From Alcaligenaceae bacterium (GTDB lineage: Bacteria > Pseudomonadota > Gammaproteobacteria > Burkholderiales > Burkholderiaceae_B), in assembly GCA_947380655.1 (NCBI GenBank), contig CANCRX010000026.1, positions 1 to 38,823 on the forward strand: a DNA stretch of 38,823 nt, read 5' to 3'. Shown piece by piece: positions 8,173 through 16,306 of this stretch. How positions within the stretch are numbered: position 1 is the first letter of the stretch; each line of letters starts with the position of its first letter. The notes beneath the pieces are model-generated. The model was not told where the DNA came from. It saw only the letters and a program-made list of their open reading frames with translations, and did not search any database. A program made the translations under genes and the position numbers.

Positions 8173-9744
8173 ATGCCGATTGATTTGAAAACTCAGCAAC
8201 CCTCCAGCGAGCAGATTCCTCCTCCCTGGAGACCTGCAGGGGCAAAGTTGTTGCCTGCAGGTGCTGAGACCATCGAAGAATCGATCATTGATGTGCGACA
8301 AAAAATTTATCCACGCTCCGTCAGTGGCTGGTTTGCGCGTTGGCGGATCATTTTTGTGGTGCTCACGCAGGTGCTTTTCTACGGCCTGCCGTGGCTGAAC
8401 TGGAATGGACGCCAGGCGGTGTTATTCGATCTGGGCGCACGTAAGTTTTATATCTTTGATATGGTCTTGTGGCCGCAGGACGTTATTTATCTGACGTTGC
8501 TGTTGATTATTTCTGCGCTCGGACTATTTTTATTTACCGCTATTGCTGGTCGACTGTTTTGCGGTTATGCCTGCCCACAGACGGTTTATACAGAAATCTT
8601 CATGTGGATCGAGCGCCATGTTGAGGGCGATCGTGTTGCGCGCATTCGTCTGGATGAGTCTGGCTTTTCCTTGCGTAAGCTACGCATCAAAGCCACCAAA
8701 CACATACTCTGGATTCTGGTGGCCTTTGTCACGGGATTTTCTTTTATTGGCTACTTTGCACCGGTTCGTACGCTAGGTGCGGATCTTGTTGCGCTATCAC
8801 TCGGCCCCTGGCAGTGGTTCTGGTTGCTGTTCTATAGCTTCGCTACATGGGGTAATGCAGGATTTCTCCGCGAGCAAGTCTGTAAATATATGTGTCCCTA
8901 CGCTCGATTTCAAAGTGTGATGGTCGATCGCGATACGCTAGTCGTCACCTATGACACCCTGCGCGGTGAGCCACGTGGAGGACGTTCCAAAAAAGTCGAC
9001 CATCATGCGGTAGGCTTGGGTGATTGCGTTGACTGCAGTATTTGCGTGCAAGTCTGCCCGACAGGGATTGATATCCGGCAGGGTCTGCAATACATGTGCA
9101 TTGGTTGCGGTGCCTGTGTAGATGCCTGCAACCAGGTCATGGAAAAAATTGAATATCCAACAGGGTTGATTCGCTATACCTCAGAGCGCGGCATGCTTGA
9201 GGGACTTTCTGTCTCTCAGATTCGTCGGCATTTGATGCGACCGCGCGTGCTGATTTACAGCGCGTTGATGCTTGTTCTTGTCTCTGTCTTTATTGCCGCG
9301 CTTGCTACGCGCACCACGCTACGCGTTGATGTGATCAGAGATCGCGGAGTTTTGGGGCGCGAAGTCGCAGGCGGTATGATCGAGAACGTCTACCGTTTGC
9401 AGATTATTAATGCCTCGGAAAAAGAGTTAGAACTTTCTTTGCATGCGGTGGGTTTACCAGGATTGATGGTGAGCGTTGCGGATCAACCTGCTTTACGCAC
9501 TCACGCAGGCACTCCAACCGGATTACCTGTGCCAGGTACCATACAGTCTGCTGTGACCCAGAGCGCTTCGCATCTGGTGATCCCGCCGGCTTCTAACCGT
9601 ATGGTTCCTGTTGTTGTTCGCGCACCGGTTGACGCAGGTACTCCAGGTTCGCATCACATACATTTTGTAACGACGTCGACGGCGCCCGATGGGCATGTCG
9701 TGACTGAGGTGCGCGAGCCCTCGAGCTTTATCTTCCCTAATTGA
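8173..9744 (+). CDS. ccoG: Cytochrome c oxidase accessory protein CcoG (FixG/RdxA family)
   Basis: CcoG is a membrane iron-sulfur protein implicated in reducing copper during cbb3 oxidase assembly. Visible are several transmembrane segments, an N-terminal cysteine motif CGYACPQ (about 130-136), CKYMCPY, and two ferredoxin-like 4Fe-4S motifs in the region 285-320 (CVDCSICVQVCP and CIGCGACVDAC). The C-terminal periplasmic Ig-like domain of FixG follows (about 390-523). Length 523 is slightly above the usual ~470-490. It sits immediately after ccoP and before the short FixH-like gene. Confidence 0.95.
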   Translation: MPIDLKTQQPSSEQIPPPWRPAGAKLLPAGAETIEESIIDVRQKIYPRSVSGWFARWRIIFVVLTQVLFYGLPWLNWNGRQAVLFDLGARKFYIFDMVLWPQDVIYLTLLLIISALGLFLFTAIAGRLFCGYACPQTVYTEIFMWIERHVEGDRVARIRLDESGFSLRKLRIKATKHILWILVAFVTGFSFIGYFAPVRTLGADLVALSLGPWQWFWLLFYSFATWGNAGFLREQVCKYMCPYARFQSVMVDRDTLVVTYDTLRGEPRGGRSKKVDHHAVGLGDCVDCSICVQVCPTGIDIRQGLQYMCIGCGACVDACNQVMEKIEYPTGLIRYTSERGMLEGLSVSQIRRHLMRPRVLIYSALMLVLVSVFIAALATRTTLRVDVIRDRGVLGREVAGGMIENVYRLQIINASEKELELSLHAVGLPGLMVSVADQPALRTHAGTPTGLPVPGTIQSAVTQSASHLVIPPASNRMVPVVVRAPVDAGTPGSHHIHFVTTSTAPDGHVVTEVREPSSFIFPN

Positions 9745-9755
9745 GGAGAGACTAT

Positions 9756-9986
9756 ATGAATAAGAACGTACAAAATCAAGAGCAACTCGATCTCGGCCCC
9801 TGGTGGCGTCAGCCTTGGCCATGGCTATTGATGGCAGGCCCACTGGTCGCGATCATAGGATGTGCGATCACGATGACGCTGGCTTTTAAGAGTTTTTCAG
9901 ATCAGCCGATTTTCGATGGCGGCATGAAACGCGGCCTGGTTGTCGAGAAACACACGACCCAGCCTAAAGCTGTTGAGCCGCGTTGA
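9756..9986 (+). CDS. Short FixH/CcoH-like membrane protein
   Basis: A 76-residue protein whose central part (PWWRQPWPWLLMAGPLVAI and SDQPIFDGGMKRGLVVEK) resembles the N-terminal anchor of FixH/CcoH, an assembly factor that works with the CcoI copper pump. Full FixH proteins are about 150 residues with a periplasmic domain after the helix; that domain is absent here, leaving one transmembrane helix and a short tail. The start is set by a strong GAGGAG ribosome binding site 5 bases before ATG; an in-frame TTG further upstream overlaps that site. Its reduction parallels the reduced CcoI-like protein in the same cluster. Confidence 0.75.
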   Translation: MNKNVQNQEQLDLGPWWRQPWPWLLMAGPLVAIIGCAITMTLAFKSFSDQPIFDGGMKRGLVVEKHTTQPKAVEPR

Positions 9987-9999
9987 TCAGGGGCACGCC

Positions 10000-10245
10000 A
10001 TGAAATGGCAATCGTTGATGTGGATATTATGGCCTTCATTTTTGATGGCTGGCTTGGCAAGCGCGGTGACCTTTGCGCTGATTGATCCTTTAGATGTCGC
10101 GATTTTTGGCTACATCAGGCCAGACCGCGAGGTGTTGTATGCCGCAGGATTTTTCTTTTTCTGGTTTATGGGGGCAATGTCCAGCCTGCTGACGCTTTAT
10201 ATTGTGCCCAAAGAGGGTGACGAGAGAAACGATATTAGTTTCTGA
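10000..10245 (+). CDS. Small two-helix membrane protein next to ccoG
   Basis: An 81-residue hydrophobic protein with two predicted transmembrane segments (about 5-27 and 44-65) separated by a loop containing DPLDVAIFGYIRPDREV. I do not assign a family name. The position, 13 bases after the FixH-like gene and in the same direction, suggests a role with the cbb3 oxidase or its assembly. The ATG at 10000 is preferred over earlier in-frame starts, which would overlap the FixH-like gene and add a polar segment. Confidence 0.65.
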   Translation: MKWQSLMWILWPSFLMAGLASAVTFALIDPLDVAIFGYIRPDREVLYAAGFFFFWFMGAMSSLLTLYIVPKEGDERNDISF

Positions 10246-10290
10246 CTGAGTGAACCTACCATCTGGTCTCGCTCCTCAGTCAGAGGTTTT
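10242..10290 (+). terminator. Possible terminator after the cbb3 block
   Basis: CTGACTGAG (10242-10250, overlapping the stop codon) is perfectly complementary to CTCAGTCAG (10275-10283), followed by AGGTTTT. The 24-base loop contains further short pairing (ACC/GGT). The T-run is only four bases, so termination may be weak. It lies between convergent genes. Confidence 0.45.
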
Positions 10291-10304
10291 GCCGGCTATG
10301 GGGC

Positions 10305-11282
10305 CTAGTTCAGGGTGACCCCAGCATCTTTGACAACTTTAGCGAAGCGTTTGATCTCGCTTTCAAAATAAACCTTATATTCCTCAGGCGTAGACCCTAA
10401 TACTTGCGCACCCTGGTCTTCCAACTGTTTCAATACACCGGGGTTTTTCAAGGCTTTTAAAATCTCAGCATTGAGTTTTTTGATGATTGCAGGGTCAGTA
10501 CCGGTTGGTACAACAATTCCTTGCCAGGCGCCCATTTCAAAACCAGGTACGACGGTTTCTGCAACAGTTGGTACATCAGGCAGGACAGGACTTCGGGTTG
10601 CGCTGGTAACGGCCAATGCCTTGACACGATTGTCCCGTATGAATTGCACAGAATCATTCAAGGTATTCGTGTCGTACTGAACCTGTCCACCGACTAAATC
10701 GATCATGGCTGGCGCACTGCCACGATAGGGCACATGCACGGCATCAATTCCTGTCGCCTGATTCAACAGAAAGGCGCCAAGGTGCGTAATGTTGCCGTTG
10801 CCTGACGACGCATAGGCGAGCTTGCCAGGGTTTTTCTTGGCGTACGTGATGAATTCCTGGATATTATTGACAGGGAGTTTAGGATTGATCACGAGTACGA
10901 GAGGAACCACCGCGGTGGTCGTGACAGGAACCAGATCTTTCTGTGGGCTGTAGGACAAGTCTTTATAGAGGCTTGGGCTCAGTGCGAGCGATGAAGTGTT
11001 GTAAAGAATGGTGTAGCCGTCGGCTTTAGAGGAAGCCACCGCTTGACCGCCAATATTACCGTTCGCGCCCCCTTTGTTATCCACCACAAACGTTTGTCCA
11101 AGCTGCTCGGAAAGTTGCTTGGCGATGACGCGCGCGATCAGGTCTGTCGGGCCGCCAGGAGGAAAAGGGACCACCATCGTAACGGTACGAGTTGGCCAGT
11201 CTGTCGTTTGTGACAGTGACTGACTTGTCAGGCCGCACGCGAGCGCCAATGCGGCGACGAAACTTGTGATTGTTCGATTCAT
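10305..11282 (-). CDS. Tripartite tricarboxylate transporter substrate-binding protein (TctC/Bug family)
   Basis: A 325-residue periplasmic binding protein with a Sec signal peptide (ITSFVAALALACGLTSQSLSQ). The Bug-family core starts with WPTRTVTMVVPFPPGGPTD and contains VVDNKGGANGNIGGQAVA and HVPYRGSAPAMIDLVGGQV. Bug proteins bind small carboxylates or amides and are greatly expanded in Bordetella-like bacteria; many act without linked membrane subunits, as here. Its start codon overlaps the stop codon of the MaoC-like gene by one base (TAATG), so it is translationally coupled to the acyl-CoA genes. The substrate is probably an acid fed into that pathway, which is inference. Confidence 0.93.
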   Translation of the reverse strand: MNRTITSFVAALALACGLTSQSLSQTTDWPTRTVTMVVPFPPGGPTDLIARVIAKQLSEQLGQTFVVDNKGGANGNIGGQAVASSKADGYTILYNTSSLALSPSLYKDLSYSPQKDLVPVTTTAVVPLVLVINPKLPVNNIQEFITYAKKNPGKLAYASSGNGNITHLGAFLLNQATGIDAVHVPYRGSAPAMIDLVGGQVQYDTNTLNDSVQFIRDNRVKALAVTSATRSPVLPDVPTVAETVVPGFEMGAWQGIVVPTGTDPAIIKKLNAEILKALKNPGVLKQLEDQGAQVLGSTPEEYKVYFESEIKRFAKVVKDAGVTLN

Positions 11283-11740
11283 TATTTTTCCCCTGCCATC
11301 ATGCGAACCGCTGTGTAGGTCATCACGTCAATTCCGTGTTGATTTTTTACGTCAATTTTTGAGGTCACGATTGCTCGATTATTTTTAGAGGTTGGACGAA
11401 TACCCGTCACTTCAATTTCCGCCCAGACTGTATCGCCAGCGATGACTGGCTGCAATATTTTTTTGTGTACTTCGAGTAACGCTAACCCTGTGTTTTGCGC
11501 CATACCCTGCAGCACCATCCCCTCAATCAGGGTGTAAGTCAGTGCTCCGGGTGCGGGACGTCCTTGCATCGCACCTTTTGAGAAGGTGGTATCGACGAAA
11601 ATTGCTTCGAGCATTCCCGTTACGGTGATGAAATTAACAATGTCCGTTTCTGTAATCGTGCGGCGAAAGGTTTTGAATCTCTGACCTACGGCGAGTTCTT
11701 GCCAGGTAAAACCTTCACCCAGTGTTTTTACTTCACTCAT
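11282..11740 (-). CDS. MaoC-fold (hot-dog) protein with non-canonical active site
   Basis: A 152-residue single hot-dog domain of the MaoC dehydratase type: opening FTWQELAVGQRFKTFRRTIT, central APGALTYTLIEGMV, and IAGDTVWAEIEVTGIR near the end. MaoC enzymes normally hydrate enoyl-CoA using an Asp and His in a G-D-x-N-P-x-H segment. Here that segment reads TGMLEAIFVD, with the Asp replaced by Met and the His by Phe, so classic (R)-hydratase chemistry is doubtful. It may use a different mechanism or bind acyl-CoA without hydration. It sits between the CaiB-type transferase (4-base overlap) and the Bug gene (1-base overlap). Confidence 0.85.
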   Translation of the reverse strand: MSEVKTLGEGFTWQELAVGQRFKTFRRTITETDIVNFITVTGMLEAIFVDTTFSKGAMQGRPAPGALTYTLIEGMVLQGMAQNTGLALLEVHKKILQPVIAGDTVWAEIEVTGIRPTSKNNRAIVTSKIDVKNQHGIDVMTYTAVRMMAGEK

Positions 11741-12957
11741 GATTGTTCTCCAGAATGTTGTTTGGCCGCTCCGCGCGTGAGCATTTGTTCAATATGCTCT
11801 GCGCTCAGGCCTGCATTGAGAAGCTCTGCGCGCGTATGTTCACCCAAACGTGGTGCCATAGCCGGTGCCACAGTCGAGTGCTGCATGCGAATCGGGCTTC
11901 GGGTAAAACGGTATTGGTGACCTTTGTCGTTTTTGAGATCAGTAAAAAAACCAACACTTTTAAGATGAGCATCCGATTCGAGATCCTGCAATCGGTTCGC
12001 TGCCGCGGCCGGAATTTCGTGTGTGTCACAGAACTCCAACCAGAACGCGGTCGGCTGTCCGGATACGATTTGACCGGCCAACTCATAGAGCTCGGCAATG
12101 TATTTTGTGCGCGCACTGATTTTCGTAAACCGCTCATCTACAGCGTATTCAGGATGTCCGCTTTGTGTGAAAAAAGTCTGCCAGTGTTTATCGGTGTAAG
12201 GCATCATGCAGACAAAGCCGTCTTGTGTCTGATAGGGCTTGCGCCACTCCGTCAGTACGCGTGGGTAGCCGATTTCGTCCGAGTGGCCTGGCAGGTGGTG
12301 CCCATAGAGATGCTCCACCAATACATAAGATGTCATGGTTTCAAACATGGGGATTTCGATGAATTGTCCCTGGCCGGTGCGTTCACGCTGGAATAGGGCG
12401 GCGAGTATGGCGTGCGCTGCAGCAATGCCACAGGTTTTATCGGCGGCGATGGTGGGTAAGTAGCGAGGTGTGCCTGACTGAATCGTCATGATGTCGGCTA
12501 TACCACTGAGCCCTTGAATAATGTCATCATAGGCAGGACGACCGGAGTAGGCGCCGCCATTACCAAAACCATGCAAGCCAGCGTAAATGAGTTTTGGATT
12601 GCGAGCGAGCAGGGTCTCATGATCTAACCCTAGTGCAAGCATTTTTTGAGGGCGCACGCTGTGCATCAGCACATCAGCCTGATCAACCAGTTTCAATAGT
12701 GCTTCTTTGGCCTCAGGATCTTTGAGGTTCAGGCAAATGCTTTTTTTGTTGCGGTTCACGCCCAGGAAAATGGCGGATAAGCCTTCCTCTAAACGTGGTC
12801 CGGTATTGCGCGTTGAATCGCCCTCGGGCGACTCGACCTTGATCACTTCTGCGCCATAGTCTGCAAGGATCTGGCTGGCGTAGGGGCCAAACACCACAGA
12901 GGTAAGGTCAAGGATTTTTATGCCATCTAAGGCCGTGGTTGTGGTTTTTTTGTTCAT
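11737..12957 (-). CDS. CaiB/BaiF family (class III) CoA-transferase
   Basis: A 406-residue family III CoA-transferase, moving CoA between carboxylic acids. Visible are the N-terminal Rossmann segment LDGIKILDLTSVVFGPYASQILADYGAEVIKVE (shown here only by its position, residues 10-42), the NRNKKSICLNLK element, and the GRPAYDDIIQGLSG stretch holding the expected catalytic aspartate. The length is normal. As first gene of the minus-strand caiB-maoC-bug operon it probably activates the acid taken up with help of the Bug protein. It is divergent from two acyl-CoA dehydrogenases over a 127-base gap. Confidence 0.94.
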   Translation of the reverse strand: MNKKTTTTALDGIKILDLTSVVFGPYASQILADYGAEVIKVESPEGDSTRNTGPRLEEGLSAIFLGVNRNKKSICLNLKDPEAKEALLKLVDQADVLMHSVRPQKMLALGLDHETLLARNPKLIYAGLHGFGNGGAYSGRPAYDDIIQGLSGIADIMTIQSGTPRYLPTIAADKTCGIAAAHAILAALFQRERTGQGQFIEIPMFETMTSYVLVEHLYGHHLPGHSDEIGYPRVLTEWRKPYQTQDGFVCMMPYTDKHWQTFFTQSGHPEYAVDERFTKISARTKYIAELYELAGQIVSGQPTAFWLEFCDTHEIPAAAANRLQDLESDAHLKSVGFFTDLKNDKGHQYRFTRSPIRMQHSTVAPAMAPRLGEHTRAELLNAGLSAEHIEQMLTRGAAKQHSGEQS

Positions 12958-13084
12958 ATGCCGCCAGACTCCACAATAGTTCTATAAACCGTATGATTGC
13001 TATTGTTACATGCCCTCGCTATCGTCTGACTGTGCTTTTCATTGACGGCGCTTTCGCCTGGTGATTTAAGGATATTTCCTGATT
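12958..13084. promoter_or_regulatory. Divergent promoter region of the acyl-CoA block
   Basis: This gap must hold promoters for both directions. On the plus strand TTGACG (13042-13047) and TTTAAG (13065-13070) are spaced 17 bases apart and could be -35 and -10 elements, followed by AAGGAT as ribosome binding site. GGCG-CTTT-CGCC forms a small hairpin between them. I see no clear operator, and no regulator gene is adjacent. Confidence 0.35.
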
Positions 13085-14236
13085 ATGCTGACTGCTCTTG
13101 AATTTACGCAGATTCCCACCGAGGAACATGCGTTTCGCTCGGAAATCCGTGCTTTTTTGAATGATGCGCTGGTGGGGATGCCCTCGCACATGCGGGCGCG
13201 CTCCTGGATGGGCTCTGATGCAGCCTTTAGTCGCAAACTGGCTGCGCGTGGCTGGCTGGGGTTGACCATTCCGAAACAATATGGTGGTTCTGGTAAGGGC
13301 TTTTTTTCCAGATTTGTGTTGTCCGAAGAACTGCTGGCCTCTGGTGCCCCGGTTGCTTCGCACTGGATTGCCGATCGCCAGAGCGGTCCTTTGATTTTGA
13401 AGTTCGGAACAGAAGCGCAACGTAATTTTTACATCCCTAAAATTTGCGCAGGAGAAGCGTTTTTCTGTATTGGCATGAGCGAACCTAATTCAGGCTCGGA
13501 TTTGGCCAGTATTCGCACTCGCGCGCAACCCAATGAAAAGGGCTGGTTGCTCAACGGCAGCAAAATCTGGACTACCAATGCCCATCACTGCCAATACATG
13601 ATTGCGCTGGTTCGGACGTCTGGTGAAACTGCAGATCGCCAAAAAGGCTTGTCCCAGGTCATTATTGATTTGAGTCTGCCAGGTGTGACGGTGCGTCCGA
13701 TTGTCGATATGGCGGGTGATGCGCATTTTTCAGAAGTATTTTTTGATAATGTTCAGCTCGGTGCTGATGCTTTAGTGGGTACTGAGGGGCAGGGTTGGGA
13801 TCAAGTCAATGCCGAGCTAGCCTTCGAGCGAAGCGGACCTGAGCGTATTTATTCAAGCGTGGCGCTTCTTGAGTGCTGGGTCAATCTGCTCAGAGAGCAA
13901 CCTGCACAGGACAGCGAAACTACTGCACAGTTGGGCAGTCTGTTAGCCGAAATGGCGGTCTTGCGCGCCTTGTCACTTGCCGTCACACAAAAGCTTGTTG
14001 AGGGCGAAAGTCCTGCCGTCGATGCTTCAGTCGTCAAGGACTACGGTACCGATTTTGAACAAAAACTGATTCGTCAGATCGCCGCCTGGCTTGGCGCGCA
14101 CCCTGAGGTGACGGTCTCAGGTGACATGCTCAGCACACTGGGCTATCTGGAACAAATGGGTGTGACCTTTACCCTGCGGGGCGGCACGCGTGAGATCCTG
14201 CGAGGCATTATCGCCCGCGGTCTGGGATTGAGGTAA
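13085..14236 (+). CDS. Acyl-CoA dehydrogenase (first of pair)
   Basis: A 383-residue flavoprotein of the acyl-CoA dehydrogenase family, which introduces a double bond into acyl-CoA and passes electrons to ETF. Visible are the N-terminal helical domain (GWLGLTIPKQYGGSG), the FAD/substrate signature CIGMSEPNSGSDLAS, KIWTTNAHHCQYMI in the middle domain, and the C-terminal RGGTREILRGIIARGLGL. The usual YEGT-type glutamate region reads LRGGTRE, so the catalytic base may be elsewhere, as in several subfamilies. The next gene starts 5 bases later and encodes a smaller homologue, suggesting a heteromeric enzyme as in steroid or aromatic side-chain degradation. The substrate is unknown. Confidence 0.93.
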   Translation: MLTALEFTQIPTEEHAFRSEIRAFLNDALVGMPSHMRARSWMGSDAAFSRKLAARGWLGLTIPKQYGGSGKGFFSRFVLSEELLASGAPVASHWIADRQSGPLILKFGTEAQRNFYIPKICAGEAFFCIGMSEPNSGSDLASIRTRAQPNEKGWLLNGSKIWTTNAHHCQYMIALVRTSGETADRQKGLSQVIIDLSLPGVTVRPIVDMAGDAHFSEVFFDNVQLGADALVGTEGQGWDQVNAELAFERSGPERIYSSVALLECWVNLLREQPAQDSETTAQLGSLLAEMAVLRALSLAVTQKLVEGESPAVDASVVKDYGTDFEQKLIRQIAAWLGAHPEVTVSGDMLSTLGYLEQMGVTFTLRGGTREILRGIIARGLGLR

Positions 14237-14241
14237 TAACA

Positions 14242-15258
14242 ATGCAAAGTTCATTTTTTGATTCGGCCGATCGCCTGTTTGCAGACGAGTGCACGCCTGC
14301 GCATATCCGTCAGGTCGAGGCGGGTGGTGATCCGACTAAGCTTTGGGACGCATTGGTTTCTGCAGGGTTTGCCGACGCTTTGCTCCCCGAGAGTGCCGAG
14401 GGCGCGGGACTGACGCTTTCTGAAGCCTGGCCTATTTTGTTTTGCATGGGCCGTCATGCTTTGCCTCTGCCTTATGCCCAGACCATGCTGGCACGTGCCT
14501 GGTTGCATCAACAAGGTCAGACTATGCCAGAGGGTTCTATTACCTTTGCACCGTTTCAAGTCAATGTCGATGAAGCTGGCGTGACGGCGCGAGCGGTAAC
14601 GTTTGGTCGGACTGCAACCTGGGTGCTGGCGCAGCATGGAAAGCAAATCTGGCTGCTCCCCACTGACCAGGCTCAAGTCACACCTTCAGGCGCCCATGGC
14701 TCGCTGGATGCTGATTTGTACTGGTCGAATGAGGTCGCTAACCAGTCATTACTTGGCGATTGGGCGACGCAGCAGTTTCGTGAATTGCTCGCGCTATCGA
14801 TGGCCGTGCTGATTGCGGGTGCAGCGGATCGCGTGTTTGAAATGACACTGACCTATGCAAATCAGCGCGTGCAGTTCGGCAAGCCGATCGGTAAATTTCA
14901 AGCGGTGCAACAGCAAATCAGCGAGATGGCAGAGCTTGCATTTAGTGCGCGGATGGCTTCCGAGATGTCCTGTCGCAGTGATTCGTGGCAGCCTGTACCG
15001 ATGCTGGCCGCACTGGCTAAATGCCAGGCAAGTCACGCTGTCACACGCATCACGGCCTATGCGCACGCAGTGCATGGTGCAATCGGCGTGACCCACGAAT
15101 ATGATTTGCAGCTTTACACGCGACGCCTCAACGAGTGGTCCCGGGCAGGAGGAGGGGCGAACTATTGGGCGAGCGTGTTAGGGGAGCATGCGCTTAAGTC
15201 TGGTGAAACGGCTGTTGATTTTGTCCGGACAGCGCTTTTTTCTGAACCTGCAGTTTAA
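14242..15258 (+). CDS. Acyl-CoA dehydrogenase (second, shorter subunit)
   Basis: A 338-residue acyl-CoA dehydrogenase family protein. The C-terminal domain is clear: YANQRVQFGKPIGKFQAVQQ, then HAVHGAIGVTHEYDLQLYTRR and the end of the helical bundle. The N-terminal part is shorter and more divergent than in the upstream partner, with no SEPxxGSD-type flavin signature visible. In paired systems one subunit often keeps the catalytic residues while the other completes the flavin site. It closes the operon, followed at once by a strong hairpin terminator. Confidence 0.9.
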   Translation: MQSSFFDSADRLFADECTPAHIRQVEAGGDPTKLWDALVSAGFADALLPESAEGAGLTLSEAWPILFCMGRHALPLPYAQTMLARAWLHQQGQTMPEGSITFAPFQVNVDEAGVTARAVTFGRTATWVLAQHGKQIWLLPTDQAQVTPSGAHGSLDADLYWSNEVANQSLLGDWATQQFRELLALSMAVLIAGAADRVFEMTLTYANQRVQFGKPIGKFQAVQQQISEMAELAFSARMASEMSCRSDSWQPVPMLAALAKCQASHAVTRITAYAHAVHGAIGVTHEYDLQLYTRRLNEWSRAGGGANYWASVLGEHALKSGETAVDFVRTALFSEPAV

Positions 15259-15260
15259 GT

Positions 15261-15292
15261 AAAAAAATAGGCGCCCAGTCTGGCGCCTATTT
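15261..15292. terminator. Bidirectional intrinsic terminator (acyl-CoA operon / fnr)
   Basis: AAATAGGCGCC (15265-15275) and GGCGCCTATTT (15282-15292) form a perfect 11-bp stem with loop CAGTCT. On the minus strand the stem is followed by a run of T from the A7 tract at 15261-15267, giving a strong terminator for fnr. On the plus strand the T-run is shorter. It lies between convergent genes. Confidence 0.88.
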
Positions 15293-15315
15293 AAAATGAT
15301 GCGGTCAGGCTTGCC

Positions 15316-16041
15316 TTAACAGGGTTTGCCCACCAGTTCGTTGAGTGCAACCATATCCAGTATGCGCACCTCTCGCTGACTCACACGAATCAGACCGTCT
15401 CGTGCAAAGCGTGAAAACAGGCGACTGACTGTTTCGATCGTTAGCCCCAGATAATTTCCGATCTCTTCGCGACCCATACGCATGACGAAATCTGTCGATG
15501 AGTAACCTAATACAGAAAGTCGCTGCGACATGTTGATGAGAAAGGCCGCCAGGCGTTGCTCCGAGCGCATCGAACCCAAGGCCAATAAAACTTGGTGAGA
15601 ACGGGCAATTTCCTTGCTCATAATACGTCTGACCTGATGCTGGAGCGAGGGTACATAGCGACTCACATCGTCGATATCCTCAATACGTACGACGCAGACC
15701 TCAGAGTCTTCCATGGCGATCGCCGAGGAGCTGTGCTCGCCCTCAATCATGCCATCTAGCCCAATGATCTCACCAGGCAGAAAAAAGCCCGTGATCTGGT
15801 GCTGACCATTTGCTTCATCAAGCTGGGTTTTGATTGAACCGAGTCGCAGGCCAAACAAAGCATTAAGCGTTTCGCCCTGGCGAAATAAAGGCTGACCTTT
15901 TTCAACCCGAATACGCTCTTTCACCAGTGTGTCGAGTTGTTCGATTTCGTGTGAGGGCATGCCTGTTGGCAGGCATACGTGTCCCATCATGCACGTCGAG
16001 CAGTGCGCTGACTCGATGCCGACCGGAACGCGTTTTTGCAT
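15316..16041 (-). CDS. fnr: FNR-type oxygen-sensing transcriptional regulator
   Basis: A 241-residue Crp/Fnr-family regulator that uses a 4Fe-4S cluster to sense oxygen and activates genes under low oxygen. The N-terminal cysteines C14, C17 and C23 have the FNR spacing C-x2-C-x5-C, and C116 matches the fourth ligand. A cyclic-nucleotide-binding-like fold and dimer helix follow. The recognition helix LTIETVSRLFSRF keeps the E..SR residues that read TTGAT half-sites. This agrees with the FNR boxes near the CcoI-like gene, ccoN and its own start. It is an orthologue of FNR/ANR/BtrR-type proteins. Confidence 0.95.
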   Translation of the reverse strand: MQKRVPVGIESAHCSTCMMGHVCLPTGMPSHEIEQLDTLVKERIRVEKGQPLFRQGETLNALFGLRLGSIKTQLDEANGQHQITGFFLPGEIIGLDGMIEGEHSSSAIAMEDSEVCVVRIEDIDDVSRYVPSLQHQVRRIMSKEIARSHQVLLALGSMRSEQRLAAFLINMSQRLSVLGYSSTDFVMRMGREEIGNYLGLTIETVSRLFSRFARDGLIRVSQREVRILDMVALNELVGKPC

Positions 16042-16045
16042 AGTG

Positions 16046-16065
16046 TTGCTACCTTTTTGCTACCT
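16046..16065. repeat. Direct repeat in the fnr leader
   Basis: TTGCTACCT occurs twice (16046-16054 and 16057-16065), immediately upstream of the fnr start codon and next to its FNR box. The copies are 11 bases apart, about one helical turn, so they could be a tandem protein-binding site or a small duplication. Confidence 0.4.
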
Positions 16066-16067
16066 AC

Positions 16068-16081
16068 TTGATACAGGTCAA
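16068..16081. promoter_or_regulatory. FNR box in the fnr promoter
   Basis: TTGAT-ACAG-GTCAA matches the FNR consensus at nine of ten positions. It lies 27 bases upstream of the fnr start codon, a location more consistent with autorepression than with class II activation. An inverted repeat GGGTTT-TATAT-AAACCC (16089-16105) lies just beyond it and may overlap the fnr promoter. Confidence 0.68.
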
Positions 16082-16232
16082 ACTTGAAGGGTTTTATATA
16101 AACCCTTAGCCATATATTACTGTCAATATGAACATTATCAGAGCCTAGGGGCACTGTAGCGCTAGTTTTGCTGTTTTGTGTCGGAATCAGTGCTTTCCTG
16201 ACAAAAAGCTGAACAAATTTGCGTTTTTCCTA

Positions 16233-16259
16233 TTGAAAAAACCATTTTTGGCCGTATGT
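16233..16259 (+). promoter_or_regulatory. Candidate sigma-32 heat-shock promoter for clpB
   Basis: TTGAAA (16233-16238), 13 bases, then CCGTATGT (16252-16259) fit the sigma-32 pattern TTGAAA-N11-16-CCCCATNT in position and in most of the conserved bases. The predicted start near 16266 leaves about 40 bases of leader before the ATG of clpB. The match is imperfect, but clpB is a classic member of this regulon. Confidence 0.5.
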
Positions 16260-16306
16260 AGTATCCATTCGATACAGGCCTCGGCCGACACTATAGGAAC
16301 ACCATC

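Noticed and set aside
11743..12396. A 217-codon plus-strand frame opposite the CaiB-type gene
   Set aside because: It has no domain or start signal, and the minus-strand frame is clearly the real gene.
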